This document shows positions 8,300 to 19,053 of a DNA stretch of 64,000 nt, one piece after another (position 1 is the first letter of the stretch; the number at the start of each line of letters is the position of its first letter). Source of the DNA: Kitasatospora sp. MAP5-34. GTDB taxonomy: Bacteria > Actinomycetota > Actinomycetes > Streptomycetales > Streptomycetaceae. The position numbers and the translations under genes are program-made. Location: contig NZ_JARXZC010000036.1 of assembly GCF_029894335.1 (NCBI RefSeq), forward strand, positions 1 to 64,000. The letters run 5' to 3'. Below the pieces are notes generated by a model that was not told where the DNA came from, made no database searches, and was given only the letters and a program-made list of their open reading frames with translations.

Positions 8300-9802
8300 T
8301 TAGACGGCCAGGGGCGGGTGTTCGTCGGTGGTGGGCCAGCGGCCGGTGGCGGCGAGGGCGGCGGCTGTGGCGAGGCGGGTGACTGCGGCGGGGGCGGCGG
8401 GGGCCGGGACGGTGAGGGGGATGCGGAGGTAGTTCTCGAACGCGCCGTCCACCCCGAAGCGGGAACCGGCCGCGATCCGTACGCCGATCCGGTCGCCGGC
8501 CTGGGCGAGGGCGGTGCCGGAGAGTCCGTCGGTGGCGATCCACAGGCAGAGGCCGCCGGGTGGGAACGCGAAGTGCCAGTGCGGGAGTTGCGCGCGCAGC
8601 GCCGCTGCCAGCGCCTCGGCGCTGGAGCGCAGCCGTTGGTGCTGGTGGGCGCGGACCTCGGCGAAGTGTTCGGTGAGCAGGGCGGCGGCGATCAGCTGGT
8701 CCAGCACCGGCGTGCCGACGTCGGTGTACACCCGGTCGGTGGCCAACTGCCGTACCAGGCTCGGGTTCGCGCGCAGCCAGCCGATTCGCAGGCCGCCCCA
8801 GAGGGTCTTGCTCGCCGAGCCGACGGTGATCACCTGGGCGGCGCGGTCCAGGGCGGCCGTCGGGCGGGGTAGCTCCTCGGGCCGTACGCCCCAGCCGAGT
8901 TCGGCGATCGTCTCGTCCACCACGACGGTCGTCCCGGCGGCGCGGGCGGCGGCGAGCAGCTCGCGGCGCTGTCCCTCGTCTATCAGGGCGCCGGTCGGGT
9001 TCTGGAAGTCGGGGATGACGAAGGCGGCCCGGGGTGCGGCGCCGCGCAGCACGCGTTGCCACTCGGGGAGGTCCCAGCGCGGCAGTTCGCCGGGGCCGCC
9101 GGGCCAGGCGTGCGGCACGGCCACCAGGCGGGCGCCGCCGCGCCGCAGTGACTGCAGGGTGTGCGCGTAGCTGGGTGCCTCGACCGCGACCCGGCCGCCG
9201 CGCCCGACCAGTGCGTGCCGGGCGAGGTGCAGGGCGCCCATCGCGCCGGTGGTGACCAGGATCTGGTCGGGCGTGGTCGGCAGCCTGCGTTCGGTGTACC
9301 GCTGCGCGATCGCCTCCCGCAGCACGGGGACGCCGGTGGGGAAGTGGCCGTGCCCGGCGGCGTACGCGGGCAGTTGCTCGATCGCCTGGGCGGCGGCCTC
9401 GCCGAGGTACGGCTGCGGGGCGGGCAGTGCGGCTACGCCGAGGTCGAGCACGGTCTCGCGCTCGTCCGGCGGCACGGGGTGCAGCGCGTCGCTGGGTGGC
9501 CGGCTGCCGTCGGGGAGGGTGGTCCAGCTGCCGGAGCCCCGGCGGCTGCGGAGGTAGCCCTCTGCCCTGAGCGTCTCGTACGCGGCGGCGACGGTCGTCC
9601 GGCTGAGCGACAGTGCCTGGGCGAGTTCCCGCTCGGCGGGCAGCCGGGCCCCGACGGGCAGCCGTCCCTCCGAGACCAACGTGCGGACCTGGCCCGCGAG
9701 CGTGCGGTACGCGGGCCGGTGGCCGACGGGCTCGGGGAGGTGTGCGGCGCGCAGCAGGCGGGCCAGCGCGGTCGGGGTGACGGTGCTCTGCCACTCGGTC
9801 AT
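8300..9802 (-). CDS. MocR-type transcriptional regulator (GntR HTH + aminotransferase fold)
   Basis: A 500-residue fusion. A GntR winged helix covers about 25-95 (RPAYRTLAGQVRTLVSEGRL, LSRTTVAAAYETLRAEGYL). It is joined to a fold-type I aminotransferase domain from about 120 to the end. PLP-site features are DFQNPTG (265-271), VVVDE (Asp296) and the Schiff-base lysine in GSASKTLWGG (Lys332). MocR proteins use PLP as a co-effector and usually do not transaminate. The ATG at 9802 places the HTH at the normal distance. The gene is divergent from a YczE-family membrane gene, a pairing known for one MocR group, so regulation of that gene is likely. Confidence 0.92.
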   Translation of the reverse strand: MTEWQSTVTPTALARLLRAAHLPEPVGHRPAYRTLAGQVRTLVSEGRLPVGARLPAERELAQALSLSRTTVAAAYETLRAEGYLRSRRGSGSWTTLPDGSRPPSDALHPVPPDERETVLDLGVAALPAPQPYLGEAAAQAIEQLPAYAAGHGHFPTGVPVLREAIAQRYTERRLPTTPDQILVTTGAMGALHLARHALVGRGGRVAVEAPSYAHTLQSLRRGGARLVAVPHAWPGGPGELPRWDLPEWQRVLRGAAPRAAFVIPDFQNPTGALIDEGQRRELLAAARAAGTTVVVDETIAELGWGVRPEELPRPTAALDRAAQVITVGSASKTLWGGLRIGWLRANPSLVRQLATDRVYTDVGTPVLDQLIAAALLTEHFAEVRAHQHQRLRSSAEALAAALRAQLPHWHFAFPPGGLCLWIATDGLSGTALAQAGDRIGVRIAAGSRFGVDGAFENYLRIPLTVPAPAAPAAVTRLATAAALAATGRWPTTDEHPPLAV

Positions 9803-9825
9803 CTGGGCCACCCCGTCATCTTGAT

Positions 9826-9871
9826 CAGTCCACCTGAGCGAGATTGGACCTGGTTCCGGCCCGATTGGACT
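9826..9871. promoter_or_regulatory. Candidate MocR operator: repeated TGGAC boxes
   Basis: In the 139-bp gap between the divergent genes, GATTGGAC occurs twice in the same orientation (9842-9849 and 9863-9870), 21 bp apart or about two helical turns. A third TGGACT box lies on the other strand near 9826-9832. MocR regulators typically bind direct repeats spaced this way in divergent promoters. The call is by spacing and position only. Confidence 0.45.
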
Positions 9872-9941
9872 GCTCATCATGGCACTGCGGCCACCAAGGC
9901 CGCCAGACACCACGCACCGCACCGCACCGCAAGGAGCCTTG

Positions 9942-10580
9942 ATGGCCGCCACCACCATGACCGCCCCCACCCCCTGGAGCCTCGACCGGCTCGGGCGGCG
10001 CCTCCCGCAGCTGCTGCTCGGCCTCTGGCTCTACGGTGCCAGCTCGGCGCTGATGGTCCGGGCCGGGCTCGGGGTCAACCCGTGGACGGTCTTCCACCAG
10101 GGCATGCAGCGTCACCTCGGCCTCAGCATGGGTGCCTGGACGACCATCACCGGCGCCGCCGTCCTGCTGCTCTGGATCCCGCTGCGGCAGCGGCCCGGCC
10201 TCGGCACCATCGGCAACGTGCTGATCCTGGGCGTCGCGATGGACCTCACCCTCGGCGTGGTCACCGCCCCGGGCTCGTGGGCCGGCCGGATCGCCCTGCT
10301 GCTGCTCGGCGTCGTGCTCAACGGCTTGGCCACCGGCCTCTACATCGGCGCCCGGCTGGGCCCCGGGCCGCGCGACGGCCTGATGACCGGCCTGCACCTG
10401 CGGACCGGCCGCTCGCTGCGGCTGATGCGGGTCGGCGTCGAGCTCACCGTGCTGGCCGTCGGCATTCTGCTCGGCGGCATGGTGGGTGTCGGGACGGTCG
10501 TCTACGCGCTCGCGATCGGGCCGCTTGCACAGTTCTTCCTCAGGTTGTGCATGGTCCCCGAGCAGGCCCGGAAGGGATGA
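9942..10580 (+). CDS. YczE/YyaS/YitT family integral membrane protein
   Basis: A 212-residue polytopic membrane protein with about five hydrophobic segments: LLLGLWLYGASSALMVRAGL, then ITGAAVLLLWIPL, GNVLILGVAMDLTLGVVTA, IALLLLGVVLNGLATGLYIG and LTVLAVGILLGGMVGVGTVV. The motifs GLGVNPWTVFHQGM and GPGPRDGLMTGL are typical of the YczE family. The transported substrate is unknown. AAGGAG at 9931-9936 supports the ATG at 9942; an upstream ATG at 9879 lacks such a site. It diverges from the MocR gene, its probable regulator. Confidence 0.88.
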   Translation: MAATTMTAPTPWSLDRLGRRLPQLLLGLWLYGASSALMVRAGLGVNPWTVFHQGMQRHLGLSMGAWTTITGAAVLLLWIPLRQRPGLGTIGNVLILGVAMDLTLGVVTAPGSWAGRIALLLLGVVLNGLATGLYIGARLGPGPRDGLMTGLHLRTGRSLRLMRVGVELTVLAVGILLGGMVGVGTVVYALAIGPLAQFFLRLCMVPEQARKG

Positions 10581-10643
10581 ACTTGTCCCCTCAGCACCTC
10601 GGCTCGTCGCGCGAGGGGGGTGGAACCTCGTAAGGTCGTCTCC

Positions 10644-12404
10644 GTGCTGGACGAGATGCGGATACGGGATCTTGGCGTCATCGATGACGCAGTGGTCGAA
10701 CTGGCACCGGGTTTTACAGCGGTGACGGGCGAGACCGGTGCGGGTAAGACCATGGTGGTGACCAGCCTCGGCCTACTGCTCGGCGGCCGGGCCGACCCCG
10801 GGCTCGTGCGCCGTGGGGCGGACCGGGCGGTGGTCGAGGGCCGGATCGGGCTGCCCCCGGGCTCCCCGGCGGCGGCCCGGGCGCTGGAGGCGGGCGCCGA
10901 GCTGGACGACGGCGCGCTGCTGATCAGCCGGACGGTCTCCGCCGAGGGCCGCTCACGCGCCCACGTCGGCGGCCGGGCCGTGCCCGTCGGGCTGCTCGCC
11001 GAACTCGGCGAGGACCTGATCGCCGTGCACGGCCAGACCGACCAGCAGCGCCTGCTGCGCCCCTCCCGCCAGCGCGGCGCGCTGGACCGTTACGCGGGCG
11101 AGGCCGTCGCCGAGCCGCTGAAGCGCTACCGCGAGGTCTACCGCCGGCTGCGCGAGGTCTCCACGACCCTGGAGGAGCTGACCACCAGGGCCCGCGAGCG
11201 TGCCCAGGAGGCCGATCTGCTCCGCTTCGGGCTGGACGAGGTCGCCGCCGCCGAGCCGGTCGTGGGCGAGGACACCGAGCTCTCCGCCGAGGCCGAGCGC
11301 CTCGGCCACGCCGACGCCCTCTCCTCCGCCGCCACCCAGGCGCACGCCGCCCTCGCGGGCGACCCGACCGAACCGGACTCGGTGGACGCGGGCACCCTGC
11401 TGGCCCAGGCCCGCCGCGCCCTGGACGGCGTGCGCGGCCACGACGAGCGCCTCGCCGCCCTCGCCGACCGTCTCAACGAGGTCGGCTACCTGCTCACCGA
11501 CGTCGCCCAGGACCTCGCGGGCTACGCCGACGACCTGGACGCCGACCCCGCACGCCTGGCGGCCGTCGAGGACCGCCGGGCCGTCCTGGCCCAGCTGCTG
11601 CGCAAGTACGGCGGCCCGGCCCACACCCAAGGACAGGGCACTCTTGCCGAGGTGCTGGCCTGGGCCGAGGCGAGCGCTCTGCGGCTCTCCGAACTCGACG
11701 GCGACGACGAGCGGATCGACGAGCTCGGGGCCCAGGAGACCGCGCTGCGCGCCGAGTTGGCCGAGCTGGCCGCCGAGGTGTCGGCGGCCAGGCACGCGGC
11801 CGCCGGACGGTTCGCCGAGGCCGTCTCCGCCGAACTCGCCGAACTGGCCATGCCGCACGCCCGGGTGACCTTCGCCCTCAGCTGGGTCGACGACCTGGCG
11901 GGCATCGAACTCGACGGGCGGACGGTCGCCTACGGAGCACACGGAGTCGACGAGGTCGAGGTGCTGCTCGCCCCGCACCCCGGCGCCGCGCCGAGGCCGA
12001 TCGCCAAGGGCGCCTCGGGCGGTGAACTCTCCCGGGTGATGCTGGCCGTCGAGGTGGTCTTCGCCGGTGCCGACCCGGTGCCGACCTACCTCTTCGACGA
12101 GGTGGACGCCGGGGTCGGCGGCAAGGCGGCGGTCGAGATCGGCCGTCGGCTGGCCAAGTTGGCGGAGACCGCGCAGGTGGTCGTGGTGACGCACCTGCCG
12201 CAGGTCGCGGCCTTCGCCGACCGGCATCTCGTGGTCGAGAAGACCAGCGACGGCACGGTGACCCGCAGCGGCGTCAAGGTGCTGAACGACGAGGAGCGGG
12301 TCCGCGAACTCTCCCGGATGCTGGCCGGCCTGGAGGACTCCGAGCTCGGCCGCGCGCACGCGGAGGAGCTGCTCGCAGCGGCGCGCATGCCGCGCGGGCG
12401 CTGA
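10644..12404 (+). CDS. recN: DNA repair protein RecN
   Basis: An SMC-like ATPase of about 586 residues involved in double-strand break repair. Walker A is GETGAGKT (29-36). Two long coiled coils follow (LREVSTTLEELTTRARERAQ; ETALRAELAELAAEVSAARH). The C-terminal half has the ABC signature KGASGGELSRVMLAVE, Walker B PTYLFDEVDAGVGG and the H-loop VVVVTHLPQVAAFAD. The GTG at 10644 is chosen because homologues start near LDEMRIRDLGVID and AAGG lies 8 bases upstream; an in-frame GTG at 10620 would add 8 residues. Confidence 0.95.
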   Translation: MLDEMRIRDLGVIDDAVVELAPGFTAVTGETGAGKTMVVTSLGLLLGGRADPGLVRRGADRAVVEGRIGLPPGSPAAARALEAGAELDDGALLISRTVSAEGRSRAHVGGRAVPVGLLAELGEDLIAVHGQTDQQRLLRPSRQRGALDRYAGEAVAEPLKRYREVYRRLREVSTTLEELTTRARERAQEADLLRFGLDEVAAAEPVVGEDTELSAEAERLGHADALSSAATQAHAALAGDPTEPDSVDAGTLLAQARRALDGVRGHDERLAALADRLNEVGYLLTDVAQDLAGYADDLDADPARLAAVEDRRAVLAQLLRKYGGPAHTQGQGTLAEVLAWAEASALRLSELDGDDERIDELGAQETALRAELAELAAEVSAARHAAAGRFAEAVSAELAELAMPHARVTFALSWVDDLAGIELDGRTVAYGAHGVDEVEVLLAPHPGAAPRPIAKGASGGELSRVMLAVEVVFAGADPVPTYLFDEVDAGVGGKAAVEIGRRLAKLAETAQVVVVTHLPQVAAFADRHLVVEKTSDGTVTRSGVKVLNDEERVRELSRMLAGLEDSELGRAHAEELLAAARMPRGR

Positions 12405-12419
12405 CGTCCGGGCGAATGT

Positions 12420-12479
12420 GCGGCGCCGTACCTTCCGGTTTCGCGCACGCGGTAAATCAACAGAGCCCCGCGCCCCTGG
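12420..12479. repeat. Dispersed intergenic repeat, degenerate copy 3
   Basis: The elements TTCCGGTTTCGCGCA and CCCCGCGCCCCTGGA of the dispersed repeat are present but separated by about 20 unrelated bases (ACGCGGTAAATCAACAGAG), as if the central CAGTT part was replaced. It lies between recN and the glycosyltransferase gene. Confidence 0.5.
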
Positions 12480-12581
12480 AGAGTGCGTCGACTGTCCAAG
12501 AGGCTGTCCGACCTGGCATGGTGGCGGCTGGGCACTGGCACCCCAGGCCGTGAGTTCGTGATCGAGTCGGAGCGAGACGAA

Positions 12582-13742
12582 GTGGACCATTCCGTCAACC
12601 GGGCCACCGCGGCCGTCCCCGAGCCGGGGCAGCTGCACGTGGTGTTCGTCCTGGCCGCCAGCACCGGCGGCATCGGCGCGCATGTGCGCTCCCTCGCCGA
12701 GGGCCTGGTGGCACACGGCGTCGGAGTGACGGTCTGCGCCCCTGCCGGGACGGACTCGCTGTTCGGTTTCTCCCGTACGGGCGCGCGCTTCCACCTGGTC
12801 GACATCACCCCGACGGCGGGCGCCCGCAGCGACGCGGCGGCCATCGGCGAGCTGCGGCGCGCTTTCACCGGCGCGGACGTCGTGCATGCGCACGGCCTGC
12901 GGGCCGGGCTGCTCTCCGACCTGGCGCTGCGCACCGCCGGGCGCTTCCCCGGCCTGCGGCCCGAAACCCCGCTGGTGGTGACCTCGCACCACGCGATGCT
13001 GGCCACCGGCATGGAGCGCCGCCTCCAGCGGCTGATGGAGCGCCGGGTCGCCCGAGCGGCCGACCTGGTGCTCGGCGCCTCCTCGGACCTGGTCGCCCGG
13101 GCCCGCGAACTGGGCGCCTCCGACGCCCGGCTCGGCCCGGTCGCCGCACCGCCGATGCCGCCCGGCGAGCTGGGCCGCGAGGCGGCCCGCGCGCGGCTGC
13201 TGGGCGACCGGCCGGACCGGCCCGTGGTGCTGGCGATCGGCCGGCTGGTCCAGCAGAAGTCCTTCGGCCTGCTGCTGGACGCGGCTCGCGACCTGGGGGA
13301 CTCGGATCCCGTGGTGCTGATCGCGGGCGAGGGCCCCGAACGGGCCGGGCTGGGCGAGCGGATCGCCACCGAGCGGCTGCCGGTACGGCTGCTGGGCTAC
13401 CGCACCGACGTCCCCGACCTGCTCGCCGCCGCCGACGTGGTGGTGGTCAGCAGCCGTTGGGAGGCCCGCTCACTGGTCGTCCAGGAGGCGATGCGGGCGG
13501 GCGTCCCGGTGGTCTCCACGGCCGTCGGCGGCGTGCCCGAGCTGGTCGGCGAAGCGGCGGTGCTGGTGCCGTACGGCGACGCGGCCGCGCTCGCCGCAGC
13601 GGTGCGGGGGCTGCTCGCGGACCCTTCGCGCGGCGCGGCACTGGCGGCGGCGGGGCGTCTGCAGGCGCAGACCTGGCCGGACGAGGCGGCGACTGTGGCG
13701 CAGGTGCTCAGTACGTACGACGAGCTGGTGCAGCGCGCCTAG
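12582..13742 (+). CDS. Glycosyltransferase family 4 protein
   Basis: A GT-B fold glycosyltransferase of about 386 residues. The N-terminal domain has FVLAASTGGIGAHVRSLAEG, the Gly-rich acceptor loop, and HAHGLRAGLLSDLA. The C-terminal nucleotide-sugar domain has LAIGRLVQQKSFGLLLDAA, IAGEGPER and the EX7E element in WEARSLVVQEAMRAG. The donor and acceptor are unknown; a cell-surface or storage glycan role is plausible because a GH15 hydrolase converges on it. The GTG at 12582 has GGAG 9 bases upstream; in-frame starts at 12483 and 12558 would lengthen the N-terminus. Confidence 0.87.
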   Translation: MDHSVNRATAAVPEPGQLHVVFVLAASTGGIGAHVRSLAEGLVAHGVGVTVCAPAGTDSLFGFSRTGARFHLVDITPTAGARSDAAAIGELRRAFTGADVVHAHGLRAGLLSDLALRTAGRFPGLRPETPLVVTSHHAMLATGMERRLQRLMERRVARAADLVLGASSDLVARARELGASDARLGPVAAPPMPPGELGREAARARLLGDRPDRPVVLAIGRLVQQKSFGLLLDAARDLGDSDPVVLIAGEGPERAGLGERIATERLPVRLLGYRTDVPDLLAAADVVVVSSRWEARSLVVQEAMRAGVPVVSTAVGGVPELVGEAAVLVPYGDAAALAAAVRGLLADPSRGAALAAAGRLQAQTWPDEAATVAQVLSTYDELVQRA

Positions 13743-13757
13743 GCGGCGCGCCCCTCC

Positions 13758-13866
13758 CGGGGGCACGAGGGGCTGCGCGAGGCGGGAAGGTGCGGCACCG
13801 TTGCTCCCGATTTCGCGCAGTTCCCCGCGCCCCTGAAAACCGCGCAGTTCCCCGCGCCCCTGAAAA
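13758..13866. repeat. Dispersed intergenic repeat with duplicated arm, copy 4
   Basis: A 26-base unit (CGCGCAGTTCCCCGCG then CCCCTGAAAA) occurs twice in tandem at 13814-13839 and 13841-13866. A looser complementary arm, GAGGGGCTGCGCGAGG, lies at about 13768-13783. The element fills the gap between convergent genes and can fold into a large hairpin, so it likely ends transcription from both sides. Confidence 0.7.
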
Positions 13867-13873
13867 ACTCCCG

Positions 13874-15805
13874 TCAGACGGTCGCCTGGGCGGAGAGGTA
13901 GGCGCCTGCGCAGGCGGTGAGGCGTAGGGCGGTGTCGATCAGGGGGACGTGGCTGAACGCCTGGGGGAAGTTGCCGACCTGGCGCTTGGCGCGCGGGTCC
14001 CACTCCTCGGCGAGCAGGCCGACGTCGTTGCGGAGCGAGAGCAGCTTGTCGAAGAGCTCGCGGGCCTCCTGGACCCGTCCGATCATGGCCAGGTCGTCCG
14101 CGAGCCAGAACGAGCAGGCCAGGAAGGCGCCTTCGTGCCCGGACAGCCCGTCGACGTTCTCCCCGTGCTCGTCGTGGGTCGGGTAGCGCAGTACGAAGCC
14201 GTCCTCGGTGGACAGTTCGCGCTGGATCGCCTCGATCGTGCCGATCACCCGTTTGTCGTCCGGCGGCAGGAAGCCGACCTGCGGGATCAGCAGCAGTGAG
14301 GCGTCCAGCTCCTGGCCGCCGTAGTACTGGGTGAAGGTGTTCCGCTCGGCGTCGTAGCCCTTCTCGCAGACGTCCCGGTGGATGGTGTCGCGGAGTTCCT
14401 TCCAGCGCTCCAGCGGGCCGTCCGTCGGGGACTGCTCGATCAGCTTGATGGTGCGGTCGACCGCGACCCAGGCCATCACCTTGGAGTGCACGAAGTGGCG
14501 GCGCGGGCCGCGCACCTCCCAGATGCCCTCGTCCGGCTCCGTCCAGTGCTGCTCCAGGTAGCTGATCAGCTTGAGCTGGAGGTGGTGGGCGTGGTCGTTG
14601 CGGGTCAGCCCGGTCATGTGGGCCAGGTGCAGCGCCTCGACCACCTCGCCGTAGACGTCCAGTTGGAGTTGCCCGGCGGCGCCGTTGCCGACCCGGACGG
14701 GCTGGGAGCCCTCGTAGCCGGGCAGCCAGTCGAGTTCGGACTCGGTGAGTTCGCGCTCGCCCGCGATTCCGTACATGATCTGCAGGTTCTCCGGGTCGCC
14801 GGCGACGGCTCGCAGCAGCCACTCGCGCCAGGCGCGGGCCTCGTCGCGGTAGCCGGTGCGCAGCAGCGAGGAGAGGGTGATCGCGGCGTCGCGGAGCCAG
14901 GTGTAGCGGTAGTCCCAGTTGCGTTCGCCGCCGATGTCCTCGGGCAGCGAGGTGGTCGGCGCGGCGACGATGCCGCCGGTCGGGGCGTAGGTGAGGCCCT
15001 TGAGGGTGATCAGCGAGCGGACCACGGCCTCCCGGTACGGGCCCTGGTAGGTGCACTGGCTGACCCAGTCGCGCCAGAACTGCATGGTCTCGATCAGCAG
15101 GTTCTCGGCGTCCGGCGCGCTCGGCGCGGGCAGGTGGGAGGCCTGCCAGGTGAGCGCGAAGGCGATCCGCTCGCCCTCGCCGACGGTGAAGTCCGCGTAC
15201 GTGGTGAGGTGCTGCCCGTACGTCTCGGCCTCGCCGTCCAGCCAGACCGAGTCCGGCCCGGCGACGGCGCAGGTGCGGTGGCTGCCGTCGGCCTGCTCGA
15301 CCCGGTGCACCCAGGGGACGACGCGGCCGTAGCTGAACCGCATCCGCAGCGCGGAGCGCATCCGGACCCGGCCGGAGAGGCCCTCGACGATCCGGATCAT
15401 CTGCGGGACGGAGTCCCGTCCGGCGAGCGGGCGGGGCGGCATGAAGTCGATCACCCGGACGCTGCCGCCCTGGGAGTCCCACTCCTGCTCCAGGATCAGC
15501 GAGTCGCCCCGGTAGCGCCGCCGGTCGGCGGGCACGGCGGGGGCGGCGGCGGTGGGCGGGATGACGCGGATCTCACCCGAATCGGTGAACAGCGAGCGCG
15601 GCGGGCCGGCTGCGTCCGCGTCCGCCACCGGTTCGGCGGGGCCGATCCGCCAGAACCCGTGTTCGTCGGTGCCGAGCAGCCCGGCGAACACGGCCGGCGA
15701 GTCGAATCTGGGGAGGCAGAGCCAGTCCACCGCTCCGTCCCTGCTGACCAGGGCGGCGGTCTGCATGTCCCCGATGAGTGCGTAATCCTCGATACGGCCG
15801 GCCAC
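13874..15805 (-). CDS. Glycoside hydrolase family 15 protein
   Basis: A protein of about 643 residues with GH15 hallmarks: an N-terminal beta-sandwich region starting AGRIEDYALIGDMQTAALVS and RDGAVDWLCLPRFDSPAVFA, then the (alpha/alpha)6 barrel with ERNWDYRYTWLRDAAITLSS, EPDEGIWEVRGPRRHFVHSK and GHEGAFLACSFWLADDLAM. Actinobacterial members with this N-terminus act as trehalases or glucoamylase-like glucosidases. No signal peptide is visible, so it is probably cytosolic. The GTG at 15805 has GGAG six bases upstream; the frame stays open above this, but that part has no homologous features. Confidence 0.88.
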   Translation of the reverse strand: MAGRIEDYALIGDMQTAALVSRDGAVDWLCLPRFDSPAVFAGLLGTDEHGFWRIGPAEPVADADAAGPPRSLFTDSGEIRVIPPTAAAPAVPADRRRYRGDSLILEQEWDSQGGSVRVIDFMPPRPLAGRDSVPQMIRIVEGLSGRVRMRSALRMRFSYGRVVPWVHRVEQADGSHRTCAVAGPDSVWLDGEAETYGQHLTTYADFTVGEGERIAFALTWQASHLPAPSAPDAENLLIETMQFWRDWVSQCTYQGPYREAVVRSLITLKGLTYAPTGGIVAAPTTSLPEDIGGERNWDYRYTWLRDAAITLSSLLRTGYRDEARAWREWLLRAVAGDPENLQIMYGIAGERELTESELDWLPGYEGSQPVRVGNGAAGQLQLDVYGEVVEALHLAHMTGLTRNDHAHHLQLKLISYLEQHWTEPDEGIWEVRGPRRHFVHSKVMAWVAVDRTIKLIEQSPTDGPLERWKELRDTIHRDVCEKGYDAERNTFTQYYGGQELDASLLLIPQVGFLPPDDKRVIGTIEAIQRELSTEDGFVLRYPTHDEHGENVDGLSGHEGAFLACSFWLADDLAMIGRVQEARELFDKLLSLRNDVGLLAEEWDPRAKRQVGNFPQAFSHVPLIDTALRLTACAGAYLSAQATV

Positions 15806-16402
15806 GTGGGTCTCCAGTTCGCAAGATGTGCTCGGCGGCGCCCGACGGCGGGGAGAAGGCGGTCTGCGTGGCCGGATACCCAGGCAGGGCGCTTCACGGA
15901 CTCCTGCGGGTGCGCATGGGGCTCGTGGGGCGTCCGGACGGGGTTCTGGTGGGCCCCTGGCCTGAACGGGTGAACTGGTACGGGAGATGTCCGGTCGCGC
16001 ATCGGGGACCGAGAGGCGTCGTCCTGACCCCCTCGCCCTCCCGCGTGCTCTGCTTGTCGGCGATGCGTCCGTGCAGGATACGTCGGTGGAACGGGGTGAG
16101 GCACGTGAAGAGCGCCCCGTCGGGCCGCAGTCACACCAAAAGAATCCAAAGTGGTCCGTCTGGAGCATCCCGGATGAACCGTCCCGGCCATCCGGAGCTG
16201 ATCCTTCCGAGCCCCCGTCCACCCCCCGACGGCACCCCATCGGCGTACCCGGGCAGCTGCTCCGGGTGTACCCCGGGACGGTCCCGAACGCGTTCGGCGC
16301 GGGTCGCTGATACCCTGGTATCCCGTGGACCGGTGGGCCAAGGAGCGCCTCAGGCCCCTCCACCAGCGTCACAATCGACACGCGACCCACGGGAGCCCCC
16401 TC
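15806..16402. other. 597-base gap without a convincing gene
   Basis: Frames here are open only as high-GC shadows, and none has family motifs or a good ribosome site. The part before pyrG holds two palindromes (listed separately) and must contain the pyrG promoter. The part next to the GH15 start should contain that gene's promoter on the other strand. Confidence 0.5.
16285..16322 (+). promoter_or_regulatory. Two palindromes upstream of pyrG
   Basis: CGAACGCGTTCG (16285-16296) is a perfect 12-base palindrome. GATACC-CT-GGTATC (16309-16322) is a second palindrome 12 bases further, and its TACCCT fits a TANNNT -10 element. They lie about 80 bases before the pyrG start, a sensible place for an operator overlapping a promoter. 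No known regulator was matched. Confidence 0.4.
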
Positions 16403-18091
<1,689 letters not shown>

Positions 18092-18116
18092 CAGCTGGTA
18101 GGGCCTGAACATTCCT

Positions 18117-18152
18117 GAACGGCGGTCGCGCGATCATGCGCGGCCGCCGTTC
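18117..18152 (+). terminator. pyrG terminator hairpin
   Basis: GAACGGCGGTCGCGC (18117-18131) pairs with GCGCGGCCGCCGTTC over 15 bp with one G-U pair and a short loop (ATCAT region). It lies 26 bases after the pyrG stop. Confidence 0.75.
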
Positions 18153-18187
18153 GGCATATGTTTGGGCCCATGGACAAGGGGAGTGCG

Positions 18188-18832
18188 ATGACGGACATTC
18201 AGCAGATCAGGGACGCGGCCGAGGAGTGGCGGGTGGTCTCCAGCGAGACGCCGTTCCAGGGCCGGGTGACGGGCGTGCGGACGGACCAGGTCGAGATGCC
18301 GGACGGCTCGATCGCCCGCCGGGACTACCAGATCCACCCCGGGTCGGTCAGCATCCTCGCGCTGGACGACCAGCAGCGGGTGCTGATCGTCCGTCAGTAC
18401 CGGCACCCCGTCCGCCAGCGGCTCTGGGAGCTGCCCGCCGGCCTGCTGGACGTACCCGGGGAAAACCCGCTGCACGCCGCCCAGCGCGAGCTGTACGAGG
18501 AGGCGCACTGCAAGGCGGGGGAGTGGAAGGTCCTGGTCGACTTCTACACCTCGCCCGGCGGCACCGACGAGGCCCTGCGGCTCTTCCTCGCCACCGACCT
18601 CGCCGAGGCGGAGGGCGACCGCTACGCCGCGCACGGCGAGGAGCTGGAGATCGAGATCGCCCGGGTGCCGCTGGCGGAGCTGGTCGCCCTGGTGTTGGCC
18701 GGTGAGCTGCACAACCCGACCCTGATCACCGGCACGCTGGCCCTGCACGCGGCGCTCACCGGTGCGGGGATCGACGCGTTGCGTCCTGCGGACTCGGCTT
18801 GGCCTGCGCGGCCGTTTGCGGGGGCGCGGTAA
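18188..18832 (+). CDS. NUDIX hydrolase, ADP-ribose pyrophosphatase type
   Basis: A 214-residue protein that likely cleaves ADP-ribose to AMP and ribose 5-phosphate. The NUDIX box runs through AGLLDVPGENPLHAAQRELY then EEAHCKAGEW; the catalytic RE..EE residues are present, but the Gly after EE-x is replaced by His, as I recall for the streptomycete homologues. VLIVRQYRHPVRQRLWELPA before the box and SPGGTDEALRLFLA after it are typical of ADP-ribose enzymes. GGGGAG lies 5 bases before the ATG at 18188; the in-frame ATG at 18158 is less supported. Confidence 0.9.
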   Translation: MTDIQQIRDAAEEWRVVSSETPFQGRVTGVRTDQVEMPDGSIARRDYQIHPGSVSILALDDQQRVLIVRQYRHPVRQRLWELPAGLLDVPGENPLHAAQRELYEEAHCKAGEWKVLVDFYTSPGGTDEALRLFLATDLAEAEGDRYAAHGEELEIEIARVPLAELVALVLAGELHNPTLITGTLALHAALTGAGIDALRPADSAWPARPFAGAR

Positions 18833-18880
18833 CCACGGCGGTGCGGGGGCTGGGCAGGGCGGTGGGTGCGGCGCCGTGAC

Positions 18881-18920
18881 TTCCGGTTTCGCGCAGTTCC
18901 CCGCGCCCCTGGGTTGACCG
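18881..18920. repeat. Dispersed intergenic repeat, copy 5
   Basis: TTCCGGTTTCGCGCAGTTCC then CCGCGCCCCTGG, about 48 bases after the NUDIX stop. The left arm seen in copy 2 is not clear here, so the hairpin is weaker. Confidence 0.6.
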
Positions 18921-19053
18921 ATCCTGATTGGTGCGCCCAGGGGGGTGATTTGCCGGTTGGTAGTACCAGTGTCGCCCCCGGTCGCGTCGTAGGTTCGAAC
19001 TACGCTTCGCAGGCGGGGTGGCTGGGCTCAGCGACTGGTCGGGAGTGACGCAG

